Shown: positions 37,867 to 47,055, counted from the first letter of the stretch. The stretch: 64,000 nt of DNA from an uncultured Prevotellaceae bacterium (GCA_946402905.1 CAMIYC010000012.1:1-64000); one strand, 5' to 3'. The notes: generated by a model from the letters alone, not told the origin. Program-made: numbers and translations.

Positions 37867-38526
37867 CTAATTGACTAACTTCACGAACGATGCGATTTCC
37901 TTTACCCTTGACCTGAAATACTTCTGGTAGTTCTTCTCCAGAAGCTCACGGCTCAGACGCTTCTCCTCGGGGTATAGCTTCATTTCGTGTGCGATGATGT
38001 TTTCAGGGGTATACCTGAATCCGATCACCTTGCCGGGGTTGCCCACCACGATGGCATAGGGTGGCACTTTGCAGCTTCTGAGCACCGTGCCGGCTCCGAT
38101 GATGGCTCCGCGTCCGATATGCGTGCCAGAGAGCAGGGTGACATTAGCGGCCAGCCATACACTCTCCTCGACGATGACTTCACCGGCCTGCAGGTTGTCG
38201 TTGCCTTGCTCATGTATCTCACGCCCTATCTCCACGACATGGTTGTCGGTGACAACTGTCAGTCCACCTGCTGCTCCTGAGTCGTCGCCCATGACGAACC
38301 GGCCCTTGGTGGCATAGAGCACATTGTTCCAGTCGATGTTGACATTGCGTCCTAAATAAATGTGGTTTCTGCCGCTGACGATGGATGGTTTGTGGACATG
38401 TGCCCCCGGGCCAAACGCACCCCATCGGGCAGGCCGTGAGATATATCTCGTCAAGAATGACGAAAACGAGAGCTTGAGCGCATGGAGCGCATATTTTATT
38501 TTGAAAAGCATAGCTTGAAAGATCAA
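37867..38526 (-). CDS. Hexapeptide-repeat (left-handed beta-helix) acyltransferase
   Basis: A 219-aa transferase with hexapeptide repeats: GRNHIYLGRNVNI, GEVIVEESVWLAANVTLL, HIGRGAIIGAGTVL and PYAIVVGNPGKVIGFRY, the last typical of sugar O- or N-acetyltransferases that use acyl-CoA or acyl-ACP. The Met at 38511 is an alternative start. It lies directly downstream of the KAS III/SDR/ACP genes and upstream of the DegT aminotransferase. That makes it a candidate for transferring a locally made acyl group to the amino sugar. The acyl donor is inferred from context only. Confidence 0.85.
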   Translation of the reverse strand: MIFQAMLFKIKYALHALKLSFSSFLTRYISRPARWGAFGPGAHVHKPSIVSGRNHIYLGRNVNIDWNNVLYATKGRFVMGDDSGAAGGLTVVTDNHVVEIGREIHEQGNDNLQAGEVIVEESVWLAANVTLLSGTHIGRGAIIGAGTVLRSCKVPPYAIVVGNPGKVIGFRYTPENIIAHEMKLYPEEKRLSRELLEKNYQKYFRSRVKEIASFVKLVN

Positions 38527-38535
38527 TACTCGGTC

Positions 38536-39294
38536 TTACCTGATGGTGTATCCTCCGTCGACGACCAGATTCTGGCCGGTGACCCATCTGGAGGCGTCGC
38601 TCAGCAGATAGACGCAAGCGTTGGCAATATCCGAGGGTTCGCCCAGACCGAGAGGGAAGCCGTCAGTGCGTTTTCTGTAGTCTTCGGCCGACAGTGTGGA
38701 GAGATAATTCTCCATCAAGGGGGTCTTGATAGTGCCGGGAGAGATGCTGTTGACCCGGATGCGTCGCTTGGCGTACTCAAGTGCGAGCACACGTGCCCCG
38801 CTTACCAACGCACCTTTTGAGGTGGAGTAGGCCGCAAGGCCACTCCGCGCGATGAGACTGGTGATAGAAGCGATGAAGACAACACTTCCCCCGTTGTTGA
38901 AATGCTTGATCTGGCAGAGGTGCCTGGCCATTTCAAACCCGCTGAGGGTGTTCACCCGCAGCAACGTCTCATAATCGGATGGTGTGAGGAGTTTCGACGG
39001 TGCGGTTTTCTCTATGCCCGCTGAATGTATGAAACCGTCGGCCTTGCCATGATGCAGGAGGATGAGGTTCACCACTCCGGGGATGTCTTCAAGGTTGCTC
39101 AGGTCGAGGGAGATGGCCTCGTGGCCAGTGCCCTCAAGGGCGCTGATGACCTCTGCCAGCCTTGCCTGATCGCGTGCGATGGCCACGATCCTTGCTCCCA
39201 TCCTGCTGCACTGGATGGCACACTGGCGCCCGATGCCAGAAGAGGCACCTGTGATGACGATGGTCTTGCCCTGGAGTGAAAATGGTGACTCCAT
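38536..39294 (-). CDS. Short-chain dehydrogenase, FabG-like
   Basis: A 252-aa NAD(P)-dependent SDR with the classical motifs GASSGIGRQC (16-25), the catalytic Ser in ASITSLIARSG, and YSTSKGALV with Tyr and Lys, ending in the FabG-like VTGQNLVVDGGYTIR. It would reduce a 3-oxoacyl-ACP or a keto-sugar. Because the preceding genes in the operon encode KAS III and ACP (2 nt and about 1 kb upstream), the reading as a 3-oxoacyl-ACP reductase making a 3-hydroxyacyl group is the simplest. Reduction of a nucleotide keto-sugar is the main alternative. Confidence 0.85.
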   Translation of the reverse strand: MESPFSLQGKTIVITGASSGIGRQCAIQCSRMGARIVAIARDQARLAEVISALEGTGHEAISLDLSNLEDIPGVVNLILLHHGKADGFIHSAGIEKTAPSKLLTPSDYETLLRVNTLSGFEMARHLCQIKHFNNGGSVVFIASITSLIARSGLAAYSTSKGALVSGARVLALEYAKRRIRVNSISPGTIKTPLMENYLSTLSAEDYRKRTDGFPLGLGEPSDIANACVYLLSDASRWVTGQNLVVDGGYTIR

Positions 39295-39295
39295 T

Positions 39296-40354
39296 TTATA
39301 TCTCTACGATATCGCTGATATGGCAGTGGTCGAGAGAAAGGATGGCCGTAGACCACGACATGCCTACTCCGAAAGCACTCAGCAGCACGGTCTTGCGCTC
39401 GTCGAGACTGTCTTTCAGTTCGCTGACTATGGTGAGCGGCACGGACACCGATGAGGTGTTGCCAAACTTCTCAATGGTGTGGGGTATCTTGGCTGTGTCA
39501 AGTTTCATCTTCTTGGCGATATAACTATTGATATAGTTGTTGGCTTGATGGAAGACGAAAAAGTCGATCTGGTCTTTGTCCATCCCCGCATACTCCAGTG
39601 TCTTTTTGATGTCACGTGGGATTTCTCTAATCACAAAGGTGAAGACGTCACCACCGCGCATATATCCCTGCTCGTCACTGCGTATATTGCCATATTCGTC
39701 GACCACACGCTCACGCAGTGTCTCCTCACTGCTGGGATAGCGATAACCACCACCCTTGATCATGATGAGGTCGTGGCGGGAACCGTCGGAATTGAGTGAA
39801 AACCAGCTCTTGCCGTATCGCTCGTCTCGCTCGATGAGCGCAGCCACGGCCCCGTCGCCAAAAATGAAAGCACTGCGGCGGTCTTTGGGTGAATAAACTT
39901 TGGAGCGCGTCTCACCGTCGAGTATCAGAGCCTTGCGGAAATGACCTCCCTGCATCATGCTGTAGACCACAGACAGGGCATAGCTGAATCCGGCACAGCC
40001 TAACTGTATGTCGAAGGCGACACAACTGTTGGGCAGGCCCAGCCTGTGCTGCAAGATGATAGATGTGGCAGGCATGCGATAGTCGGGTGTCTGCGAGAGA
40101 AAGACCAGCAGGTCGATTTCTGTACGGTCGACGTCGTTGTCCTTGAACAGCTGTTCGGCAGCCGCATAGCATAAGTCGGACGAGCAGGTGCCGGCATCGG
40201 CAAACCGACGCTCGTATACCCCGATTTTGTCGACCACCTCCTTCACCTGGTCGGCAGGGAAATAGTCGGTGTACTCGTAATTGTGAATGATGTGCCGGGG
40301 CACGCATCCTGCCATGGCACGGATGCCTACCCCCTCGAAAGAAATCAAAGCCAT
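39296..40354 (-). CDS. 3-oxoacyl-ACP synthase III-like (KAS III)
   Basis: A 352-aa thiolase-fold condensing enzyme. The KAS III triad is complete: Cys120 in DIQLGCAGFSYAL, His269 in FFVFHQANNYI, Asn299 in FGNTSSVSVP. The Met at 40354 was chosen; the frame continues upstream to 40447 but the extra 31 residues overlap the ACP gene and look unlike the family. FabH itself normally lies in a fatty-acid or phospholipid gene cluster, so a copy here beside an ACP, an SDR and an acyltransferase points to a dedicated short acyl chain, for example acetoacetyl-ACP on the way to 3-hydroxybutyryl. A decayed relative is at 54209-54378. Confidence 0.92.
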   Translation of the reverse strand: MALISFEGVGIRAMAGCVPRHIIHNYEYTDYFPADQVKEVVDKIGVYERRFADAGTCSSDLCYAAAEQLFKDNDVDRTEIDLLVFLSQTPDYRMPATSIILQHRLGLPNSCVAFDIQLGCAGFSYALSVVYSMMQGGHFRKALILDGETRSKVYSPKDRRSAFIFGDGAVAALIERDERYGKSWFSLNSDGSRHDLIMIKGGGYRYPSSEETLRERVVDEYGNIRSDEQGYMRGGDVFTFVIREIPRDIKKTLEYAGMDKDQIDFFVFHQANNYINSYIAKKMKLDTAKIPHTIEKFGNTSSVSVPLTIVSELKDSLDERKTVLLSAFGVGMSWSTAILSLDHCHISDIVEI

Positions 40355-40358
40355 AGCG

Positions 40359-40583
40359 TCAAGCTGTTGCCAGGAGATAGAGGTCGTTGATGGTCTGTGC
40401 CGTGTGGATGTCTTTCTCTTCAATCTGCTTCTCAAACTCCTCGTCAAAGAAAGCGATGATGAGCATGACAGACAGCGAACTCCACTCGTCCAGTTCCTTG
40501 AACTCGGTGTCGGGAGTCAGCGCCTCCACATCTTCAATCTCTATGGCCTCGGCCAGTTTCTCGATAAATTCTTTTATTTCCAT
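40359..40583 (-). CDS. Acyl carrier protein
   Basis: A 74-aa acidic helical protein, the carrier on which the acyl chain is held by 4'-phosphopantetheine. The attachment site is probably Ser36 in LDEWSSLSVM; the usual Asp before it is replaced by Ser, as in some specialised ACPs. The Met at 40583 was chosen over a longer frame to 40628, because the added residues run back towards the glycosyltransferase stop. It is 4 nt upstream of the KAS III gene, and a second, different ACP is encoded at 61557-61793. Confidence 0.88.
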   Translation of the reverse strand: MEIKEFIEKLAEAIEIEDVEALTPDTEFKELDEWSSLSVMLIIAFFDEEFEKQIEEKDIHTAQTINDLYLLATA

Positions 40584-40593
40584 TGTTTTGGTG

Positions 40594-41583
40594 TTACGTT
40601 GACAGCATTCTGACATAAAGGTCGACAATGCCTTTGTTGATGATATCGAAATCCAGACGGCCGCGAATAGTCTCGCGGCTATGGTCCGTATAGGGTTGCT
40701 TTAAAGACTGCAGGATCTGCCGGGCGGCCTGCTGCGGGTCGCGGCTGATGATCTGAGAGTTGCTCAGGCCCTGGAGCTGTTTGGCGGCATCACCCACCTC
40801 CACGCTGTAGACGCGCTTGTCGAGGGCCAGTGCCTCTCGGATGATGTTGGGCGACCCCTCTTCGTCGGAGGTGAGCAGCAGGAAGTCGCAGGCGTTGATA
40901 TAGACAGGCACTTCGTCGGCCTGCACCTGGCACATGACGAGCATGTGATAGTCGTTGCCCAGTTGTTGGACGATGCGCTCAGCGATGTCGCGGCGCTTCA
41001 GACGGTTGTTGTGTACATCGGAGAAGAGCACCTGTATGCCTTCGCCGAGTCCCAACTGAGCCTTGGCATCGGCCTGTGGTGTGGGGTGAAACAGGGTATA
41101 GTCGACACCCAGACCCTGGATAAAGTGACGTCCAGCCAGTTTTTTGCGTAGTGTTTCGGGAAGATAGTCGGTCATCTCCTGGGCCACAAAACCTATCTGC
41201 TCATAGAGCAGGATACATATGAACGACGCCCATTGGTTGAGACGGATACGCAGACGTGACAGCGGGCTTTTTGTCGTCTTGATACTCTTGGCGTGGATAT
41301 CTGTACCGTGAAAAGTGATGAACTTGCGACATTTCAGTCCGCAAAGAGCCAACCAAACGAGGATGGCATACATGCCGCCAAAATGCACATGCACGATGTC
41401 GCAATGACGGGCTGCACGGCGCATGTCTCTCAGCGACTGCAGGCGATGCCGCTTGCGGAACGGTGCGAAATCAGCCTGCTCTACCCGTGGGTCTTTGCGC
41501 AGAGAGGTGAGCATACGCGACAAGATGGGGTTGCCGATGACGCGCACTGTGCCGCTCTGGTTGGAAATGAGCAAAATCTTCAT
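40594..41583 (-). CDS. GT4-type glycosyltransferase
   Basis: A 329-aa cytoplasmic or membrane-associated glycosyltransferase of the GT-B fold that adds a sugar to the lipid-linked repeat unit. It opens with KILLISNQSGTVR, has the HFGGMYA and FHGTDIHAKS segments in the N-terminal lobe, and a typical C-terminal donor site ending LLTSDEEGSPNIIREALAL (about 240-260), where the Glu residues contact the nucleotide sugar. I used the Met at 41583; a longer frame starts at 41670 but adds a charged stretch unlike the family. Donor and linkage are unknown. Confidence 0.85.
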   Translation of the reverse strand: MKILLISNQSGTVRVIGNPILSRMLTSLRKDPRVEQADFAPFRKRHRLQSLRDMRRAARHCDIVHVHFGGMYAILVWLALCGLKCRKFITFHGTDIHAKSIKTTKSPLSRLRIRLNQWASFICILLYEQIGFVAQEMTDYLPETLRKKLAGRHFIQGLGVDYTLFHPTPQADAKAQLGLGEGIQVLFSDVHNNRLKRRDIAERIVQQLGNDYHMLVMCQVQADEVPVYINACDFLLLTSDEEGSPNIIREALALDKRVYSVEVGDAAKQLQGLSNSQIISRDPQQAARQILQSLKQPYTDHSRETIRGRLDFDIINKGIVDLYVRMLST

Positions 41584-41585
41584 TT

Positions 41586-42503
41586 TTAGTCTTTCTCGCT
41601 TATTTTCTGGCAGGCTTTGTATACGAAGGCGGCGGTCTTCTTCAGCGGATGCCGCTCGTCGTTGCTCCACTTGTCGGCGTATTGCCCGAAGATGTCATGC
41701 CCTGTGAGTTGATACAACGCCTGCATCTGTGCGATATGCAGATGGTGGTAAAAGGGGCTGGCTATCCTGCCCTCTAAGTCGTACATGCTCCAAAAACTCC
41801 TGGAAAATTTAGGTAGTAGCGTCTCCAGTGACTGTAAAGACTGGTCGAGCGTCGTCTTGTATTTACCTTCATCCTTGGCCATGATGGTATAGTCGAAAAG
41901 CCCGAAAAGGGCGAAGATCCAGCCGTTCATCACGGCTTTTCGGTTGGCGTACTCCAGTAATATCACCTGGCCGTCGATGTTCTGTGTGGTGCCGCCTTGC
42001 GTAGTCGGCAGGAGCATGAAATCGAGCGCCCGGCGGGCGGCATCCAGGTGCTGTGGGTCTTTGGTGAGGCTATAATAGCGCAGGAGCAGTGATGCACCCT
42101 CGCCCTGTGCCATCGCCCCGTAGGGGTGGGAGGGGTAGATGAAAGAGAAATTGTCCCAGGCGCCGGACGACTCCTGATGAGAGACGGCCCATTGTGCGGA
42201 TTGTGTGAATTTCTTCTTATAGATGTCCTTGCCTGTCATGAGATACAGGTCGTATGCTCCCAGTCCGTATTGGAAAATGGCAACAGGGAAGTCGACACGC
42301 TGTCTGTCGTGCGTGACAAGGACGGGCAGCTGGTCGGACTCGAGCAAGCGCGGCTGCATCGTGACTTTCTCCGTCAGGTTGTTATAATATCCCCTGACCT
42401 CGGTGGTGGAAAAGCACTTGCCGATGTCCTGATTGACATGCAGGGTGCTTTTGCCTGTCAGCATACGATGCCATTTCTTGATATTCCCGACGGTGAGACT
42501 CAT
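41586..42503 (-). CDS. Glucuronyl C5-epimerase-like protein
   Basis: A 305-aa helical-barrel protein that resembles the C-terminal domain of D-glucuronyl C5-epimerases, which convert polymer-bound glucuronate to iduronate by proton exchange at C5. Shared-looking segments are VMNGWIFALFGLFDY (191-205), SFWSMYDL (237-244) and FYHHLHIAQMQALY (251-264); the last two carry tyrosines in the region of the catalytic tyrosines of the human enzyme. No signal peptide is visible. An alternative is another member of the same (alpha/alpha)6 epimerase/hydrolase superfamily. It overlaps a GT4 gene by 4 nt. If correct, the polymer or its precursor contains a uronic acid. Confidence 0.7.
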   Translation of the reverse strand: MSLTVGNIKKWHRMLTGKSTLHVNQDIGKCFSTTEVRGYYNNLTEKVTMQPRLLESDQLPVLVTHDRQRVDFPVAIFQYGLGAYDLYLMTGKDIYKKKFTQSAQWAVSHQESSGAWDNFSFIYPSHPYGAMAQGEGASLLLRYYSLTKDPQHLDAARRALDFMLLPTTQGGTTQNIDGQVILLEYANRKAVMNGWIFALFGLFDYTIMAKDEGKYKTTLDQSLQSLETLLPKFSRSFWSMYDLEGRIASPFYHHLHIAQMQALYQLTGHDIFGQYADKWSNDERHPLKKTAAFVYKACQKISEKD

Positions 42504-43555
42504 TGGAACAAGCTCAGAAGGCGCTGCTGGTCGAACAGGCCGTAGTGATTGTTGATGTCATGAAGCGATACGGCCTTGGTCATGCATTCTGCCAGTGCAT
42601 TGACATCTCCCACTTCGCAGTGAAAGCCGTTTTGCCCCGGCGTGATGAGCTGGCGTATCACCGGCACGCAGGTGGTGGCAACGGCGGGACGGTCGAAACA
42701 CATCGCCTCTAAAAGCACGTTGGGGAATCCCTCCATGCGCGATGGAAGCACAAACACGTCACAATAGCGCATATATGGGTAGGGATTGTCCTTGAATCCC
42801 AGGAATTGGACCTCGTCTTCAGGCCTCACACGCGCGACGATATTCCGGGCATAGTCGGTGTTGTGGCGGCCGAGGATGGTGAGACGTGCCTGGGGAATAT
42901 TTTTCCTGACGATGGCAAAGGCCTCCAGCAGGATGTCTATGCCCTTGGAATAGGCCACATTGCAGACCGTGAGGAAATGGACGTGTCCCGGCTCGTAGGG
43001 ATTGACAGCCCCGTCGGCTGAAGACACGACAAACTCTTTGTCTACAGGATTGTTGATGGCGATGACTTTCTCCGGCGGGAGATGATAGAAGCTGATGAGC
43101 TCGTCGCGCATCGCCTCAGACTGACCTATGATATAACGTGCCTTTCTCAGGAGGAGGCGGTTGACCAACTTGATGACTTTCCACTTCATACCGGCCAGTC
43201 CCCGGTGCAAGACATTGCTGGGCATATTGGGCACCCTCACGATGATGGGCGTCTTGGTGCGCTGGCCGGCGATGATGCCGGCGATGGAGACATGCTCACG
43301 GCTTGAGAACATGATGCCTCCGGGATGCGCCTTGATGAATGCCGTGAGCCGGGAAATGCCGGCCATCGCCCTTTTGCATCCGAGAGAGACAATCTGAAAC
43401 TCCTCGCCAATCCATCGGGTCATCTCCCCCCTGCCATTGCCGAAGTCGACAAAGACGACGCTGACGCCCTGCCGCTTGAGCAGACGGGCAAACGTGATGC
43501 TGACGCGCTCGGCACCACCTGCACTGAGATTGGGGAGCAGAAAATAGCAGGTCAT
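42500..43555 (-). CDS. GT4-type glycosyltransferase
   Basis: A 351-aa GT-B glycosyltransferase. The N-terminal lobe starts TCYFLLPNLSAGGAERVS, the typical acceptor-binding glycine-rich turn, and the C-terminal lobe carries FVLPSRMEGFPNVLLEAMCF (about 270-290) with the donor-binding Glu residues. It adds one sugar to the repeat unit on the cytoplasmic face. It is coupled by 4-nt overlaps to the polymerase upstream and the epimerase-like gene downstream, so the three are made together. Donor unknown. Confidence 0.9.
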   Translation of the reverse strand: MTCYFLLPNLSAGGAERVSITFARLLKRQGVSVVFVDFGNGRGEMTRWIGEEFQIVSLGCKRAMAGISRLTAFIKAHPGGIMFSSREHVSIAGIIAGQRTKTPIIVRVPNMPSNVLHRGLAGMKWKVIKLVNRLLLRKARYIIGQSEAMRDELISFYHLPPEKVIAINNPVDKEFVVSSADGAVNPYEPGHVHFLTVCNVAYSKGIDILLEAFAIVRKNIPQARLTILGRHNTDYARNIVARVRPEDEVQFLGFKDNPYPYMRYCDVFVLPSRMEGFPNVLLEAMCFDRPAVATTCVPVIRQLITPGQNGFHCEVGDVNALAECMTKAVSLHDINNHYGLFDQQRLLSLFQ

Positions 43556-44748
43556 TTGATTTCAGGATGCCTTTTTTTGCAAATCTCTAAATGTATGAAG
43601 AAAACCATCAACAGGAAATAAGTCGTCTTGGAATAATAACTCACCATACCCCATTCGTTGATTAATCGAGTAATCATGATGGTAATGACTATAAAACAAG
43701 ATGTCTCGACTTTGATATATTTAAAGGTTTTCCAGAGCAGATAGACAAAAATACCATAATAAGATGCCAATCCTATAATGCCACCATTGGCCGCCAATTC
43801 AGCATAATTGCAATGTAGATAACTGTCTCCGCTGAAATGTTCAACAACAAGTAGACGCGCATTTCCCATCCCAATACCCAGATACGGCGTCTCACGAAAT
43901 TGCTGCCAGCCCAACTCTCTCATGGCTGCTCGTATAGATGATGAGTAGTCGGCTTTTCCCTCTCCGGTGTAAGCTGCAATCATACCGTTCATGCGGTTTG
44001 TCAAACCAGAGAATATTTCGAGTTGTGATGCTACAACCAATATGGCAACCACAGCGACGATGATAATCAAGATACGCAGGATGGGGAGTAGGTTGGTCTT
44101 GATGTTCTTGGAGTTCTTGAGTATGTAGAGCATGGTAACGCCAAGTATTAATGCAACGAGAGCCTTGCGACTCTGTGTGGATGTGACCAACAGTATCGCA
44201 GGTATGACCATCAAGATGGATGCAGTTTTTTTCCTGAAGAGGTGAAAAAAGAAATGGATGATAATGGTGTTGGCAACCAGCATGCCTACAGAGTTGATGT
44301 TGGCAAAAGTAGAGCCCAACCGCCCAAATCCACCTAATCCTAAGGCTCTTGCCGGGCCATAGAGTATGATACAATAAGCCAGCACGGTATATCCTGTCCA
44401 CATGTATACTTTCAGCAGCGGGTCAATCGTTTTCAGCTTGTTGTAATAGGAATAGAGCACTGTCATCAGCACAATATTCTGAAAAATGGTATAGCCTTTC
44501 ACCATAGCCATATAATAGTTGCGTGCCCAGAATATGGAAGCCAGACAAAAGATGCAAAACTGTAAAGTGGCAATATGGTATACTCCAAAACTCATCCTGA
44601 AACTGTTGAGCAGAAAAATCATGGCCGTCAGCCCCATCACGATAGATGCTTCGTAGGGAGTAGAACCTGCCAAATTGCTCGCAGTATATATTACATATGT
44701 CAGGAAGATGATGATGTGGTCTTTGGAAGACATTATATATCGAGGCAT
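43552..44748 (-). CDS. O-antigen polymerase-like protein (Wzy)
   Basis: A 398-aa polytopic membrane protein with about ten to eleven hydrophobic segments, no soluble domain, and a large periplasmic loop (about 245-290, with YLGIGMGNARLLVVEHF) in the place expected for Wzy/ligase-type polymerases. It would polymerise the flipped repeat units in the periplasm. The alternative start at Met6 (44733) changes little. The gene is more AT-rich than its neighbours, normal for wzy. A Wzx-like flippase is encoded at 48959-50485, so a Wzx/Wzy pathway is likely. Confidence 0.82.
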   Translation of the reverse strand: MPRYIMSSKDHIIIFLTYVIYTASNLAGSTPYEASIVMGLTAMIFLLNSFRMSFGVYHIATLQFCIFCLASIFWARNYYMAMVKGYTIFQNIVLMTVLYSYYNKLKTIDPLLKVYMWTGYTVLAYCIILYGPARALGLGGFGRLGSTFANINSVGMLVANTIIIHFFFHLFRKKTASILMVIPAILLVTSTQSRKALVALILGVTMLYILKNSKNIKTNLLPILRILIIIVAVVAILVVASQLEIFSGLTNRMNGMIAAYTGEGKADYSSSIRAAMRELGWQQFRETPYLGIGMGNARLLVVEHFSGDSYLHCNYAELAANGGIIGLASYYGIFVYLLWKTFKYIKVETSCFIVITIMITRLINEWGMVSYYSKTTYFLLMVFFIHLEICKKRHPEIK

Positions 44749-44806
44749 CGCTGTTTCTTGTTGTTAATGTAAGTGAGTGATGAATGGTAAAGCTGTTGGC
44801 GGTATT

Positions 44807-46003
44807 TTATGCCAAAAGCGAATTATTTGTAGAAAGATTTTCGAATATTTTCTCCCATTGGTCTACGATGAGGGGAAGTGCATATCCTTTTGTTTTCTCA
44901 ATGGCATTTCTGCTGAGAGCGGACATCATTTTTTCATCGTCTATCAATCGCTGTATTTTATCAGCCATTTCCTTTTCGTCAAAAGGGGTTATAAGAAATC
45001 CGTTCACACCATCTTTGATGAGTTCTTCAGTCCCTTCGTAGGAGTGATAGGCTACAGGAACACAGCCGTAGTTCATGCCTTCTATGATAGACATGTTCCA
45101 TGACTCAAAGAAACTGGTTACACAAACCACTTTCGCCCGCTTATAGTAGGTGGCGACGTCTTGATGATGTCCTTCAAAGAAGATATTGGACAACTTTTGT
45201 TCTTTGCAAAACCTTTTCACGGGTTCTGCTGCCGACCCTTGTCCGACAACGAGTGCTTTCCAGTCTGGATTATTACTTTCCAGACGTTTCCAAACTCTTG
45301 CGAATGAGATCAGGTTTTTGGGCATATTTGACAGGCGGCCAAGAAAAAGAATGATATTCTCTTTGGGTGCTATCTGATATTCTTCATCCCAAAAAGGATT
45401 CGGATTGGGTATGCTAAATAGCTTTTCTTTTGGCACATGTGGGTAATATCTGGCTATTCTGTCTATATAGCCGTCTGTCAGCACACCATACAAGTCGCAA
45501 CACTCTATGGTCTTACTGATGATGCCCTTTTCATGCCACACATAGTATTTGCTCAGGAGTTGTGGAAAGATGATTCCCGTCCATTTGAGAATACGATGGC
45601 TAAGTCGTCTGGCGCGTATCACCTTGGAGGCAGAACGTAAGTGATCCAGTCCAGGGAAAGGCTGTAAGTGGTTGAACGTGACACGCTTGATTGCAGAAGG
45701 CGTGTTTTTTAGAAACTGGAGGGCTTTTTCGTTGTGATTCAGACTGATGATGATGTCTGGGCGTGTTTCCTCTATCACGTTTCTCCATTCAGACAGTATC
45801 TCATCCCATGGCCGCCTGACAGTTTTGATATAGTGATGAGGGCATGTAAACTGATAGTCTGACGGGATTGCTCTTTTCTCGTAATAGACGACCAAAGACT
45901 CATGACCTCTGTTTTTAAATTCAGTAATAATGCTGTCGGTGACTTTTTGCATGCCACCGATATATCTGATGATGGGGATAAAGCTTAAAAATAATAATCT
46001 CAT
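44807..46003 (-). CDS. GT4-type glycosyltransferase
   Basis: A 398-aa GT-B glycosyltransferase. It begins LLFLSFIPIIRYIGGMQKVT, with the acceptor loop, and in the second half has FLGRLSNMPKNLISFA and FFESWNMSIIEGMNYGCVPV, the latter with the donor-binding Glu. I used the Met at 46003, which follows the pyruvyltransferase stop by 2 nt; the frame stays open to 46093 but would overlap that gene. It contributes one linkage to the repeat unit. Sugar specificity cannot be read. Confidence 0.88.
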   Translation of the reverse strand: MRLLFLSFIPIIRYIGGMQKVTDSIITEFKNRGHESLVVYYEKRAIPSDYQFTCPHHYIKTVRRPWDEILSEWRNVIEETRPDIIISLNHNEKALQFLKNTPSAIKRVTFNHLQPFPGLDHLRSASKVIRARRLSHRILKWTGIIFPQLLSKYYVWHEKGIISKTIECCDLYGVLTDGYIDRIARYYPHVPKEKLFSIPNPNPFWDEEYQIAPKENIILFLGRLSNMPKNLISFARVWKRLESNNPDWKALVVGQGSAAEPVKRFCKEQKLSNIFFEGHHQDVATYYKRAKVVCVTSFFESWNMSIIEGMNYGCVPVAYHSYEGTEELIKDGVNGFLITPFDEKEMADKIQRLIDDEKMMSALSRNAIEKTKGYALPLIVDQWEKIFENLSTNNSLLA

Positions 46004-46005
46004 AA

Positions 46006-47055
46006 TCAGAGTGATTGGAGATAAATCATGGAGGAGTCTCTTAACGCCTGGAGCTTTTGAGATACTTGGGTGTAGTCGATTTCTTTTTCCCAAATATGTG
46101 AATGAAGGGCTTCTTCGTAAGATGCAAAGAATCTTTCAGAGAGCCCCAGTGCATCCAGCAGGCTGGTGATACGTGTGGATCGTTTGTCTCCCTTAGGGTA
46201 TATGACCATAAAAGGTCGTTGGTATGTCAGGCTGAGTGCCAATCCATGAAAGGAATGTGTAATGACAAAACGCGACTGTGCGATGGTCCTGATCCAGGCG
46301 TCGATGGTAGTCCGTTGCCATGGAATCCTGCCAAACAGCCTCCACTTCTTGTTGGCATCTGTAAATCTCAGCTCCATCTTCCTGGCTATTTCCCTGGCCA
46401 TCTGCTCCAGGCGTGGGGTGGGGTAAAGCGCATAATAAGCCAGCGTTTCTTCTGCAGAGATTTCACCGGTCAGTTCTCGATAGTCTTGGCGAAGGAGCGA
46501 AGGGTCGAGCACATGTTCTACATGTCGGTGGAACAGCTGTGACAGAGACTCTGCCCCTTCTTTCTCCCGGCAACTGATAGCTTTGAATTTCTGAAATTGC
46601 TGCTCCGCAAATGCCGTCAGCTCCTGATTGCCACTCCATTGGTCCGACCCCATGCTGGATGCATAGGCGGCTTTGGTTGTTTGTTGATTGCCAAAGGGAA
46701 GGAAAAAGGTCTTGGCCTTGGCGCGTGTGATCCTTGGATTCCACACTTGGTCACTGCCTACAAGGTACAGTTCGGCAGAGGGTGGGTCTTCTTTCAGCTC
46801 CTGAAGGCTGCGATAGTATCTGGTGCGTGGCAGCAGTCTCCAGAAATGCTCAAAGCTCTTGGTCTCTGGGCTTGCTTGATCCAAGGCGTTGAGCAGTCTG
46901 GTTCGTATGCTTGGATGGGTTGGCAGGTCATTCAGACGATAATCTATCAGTCTGACTTCATGTCCCAATTCCTGAAGTGTCCTCACTGTGGCGTAAGTCT
47001 GGAGAAAAGCTCCAAAATTATGCTCATGCCAGATGGTAAGCAGTGCTACATTCAT
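46006..47055 (-). CDS. Polysaccharide pyruvyl transferase family protein
   Basis: A 349-aa protein of the pyruvyltransferase family (WcaK/CsaB type), which attaches a ketal pyruvate from phosphoenolpyruvate to a sugar of the polymer. Visible are the start VALLTIWHEHNFGAFLQTYA, the segment YLVGSDQVWNPRI (about 93-105) and ITHSFHGLALSLTYQRPFM (about 265-283) with the conserved His. It follows an FrhB-like gene by 15 nt. This pairing recurs in Bacteroidetes capsule loci. The pyruvate would add negative charge to the polysaccharide. Confidence 0.88.
   Translation of the reverse strand: MNVALLTIWHEHNFGAFLQTYATVRTLQELGHEVRLIDYRLNDLPTHPSIRTRLLNALDQASPETKSFEHFWRLLPRTRYYRSLQELKEDPPSAELYLVGSDQVWNPRITRAKAKTFFLPFGNQQTTKAAYASSMGSDQWSGNQELTAFAEQQFQKFKAISCREKEGAESLSQLFHRHVEHVLDPSLLRQDYRELTGEISAEETLAYYALYPTPRLEQMAREIARKMELRFTDANKKWRLFGRIPWQRTTIDAWIRTIAQSRFVITHSFHGLALSLTYQRPFMVIYPKGDKRSTRITSLLDALGLSERFFASYEEALHSHIWEKEIDYTQVSQKLQALRDSSMIYLQSL

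Noticed and set aside
36003..38526. Complete bacillosamine (PglF-E-D-C) pathway
   Set aside because: The DegT, hexapeptide and PglC-like genes fit, but no PglF-type dehydratase is in the window.
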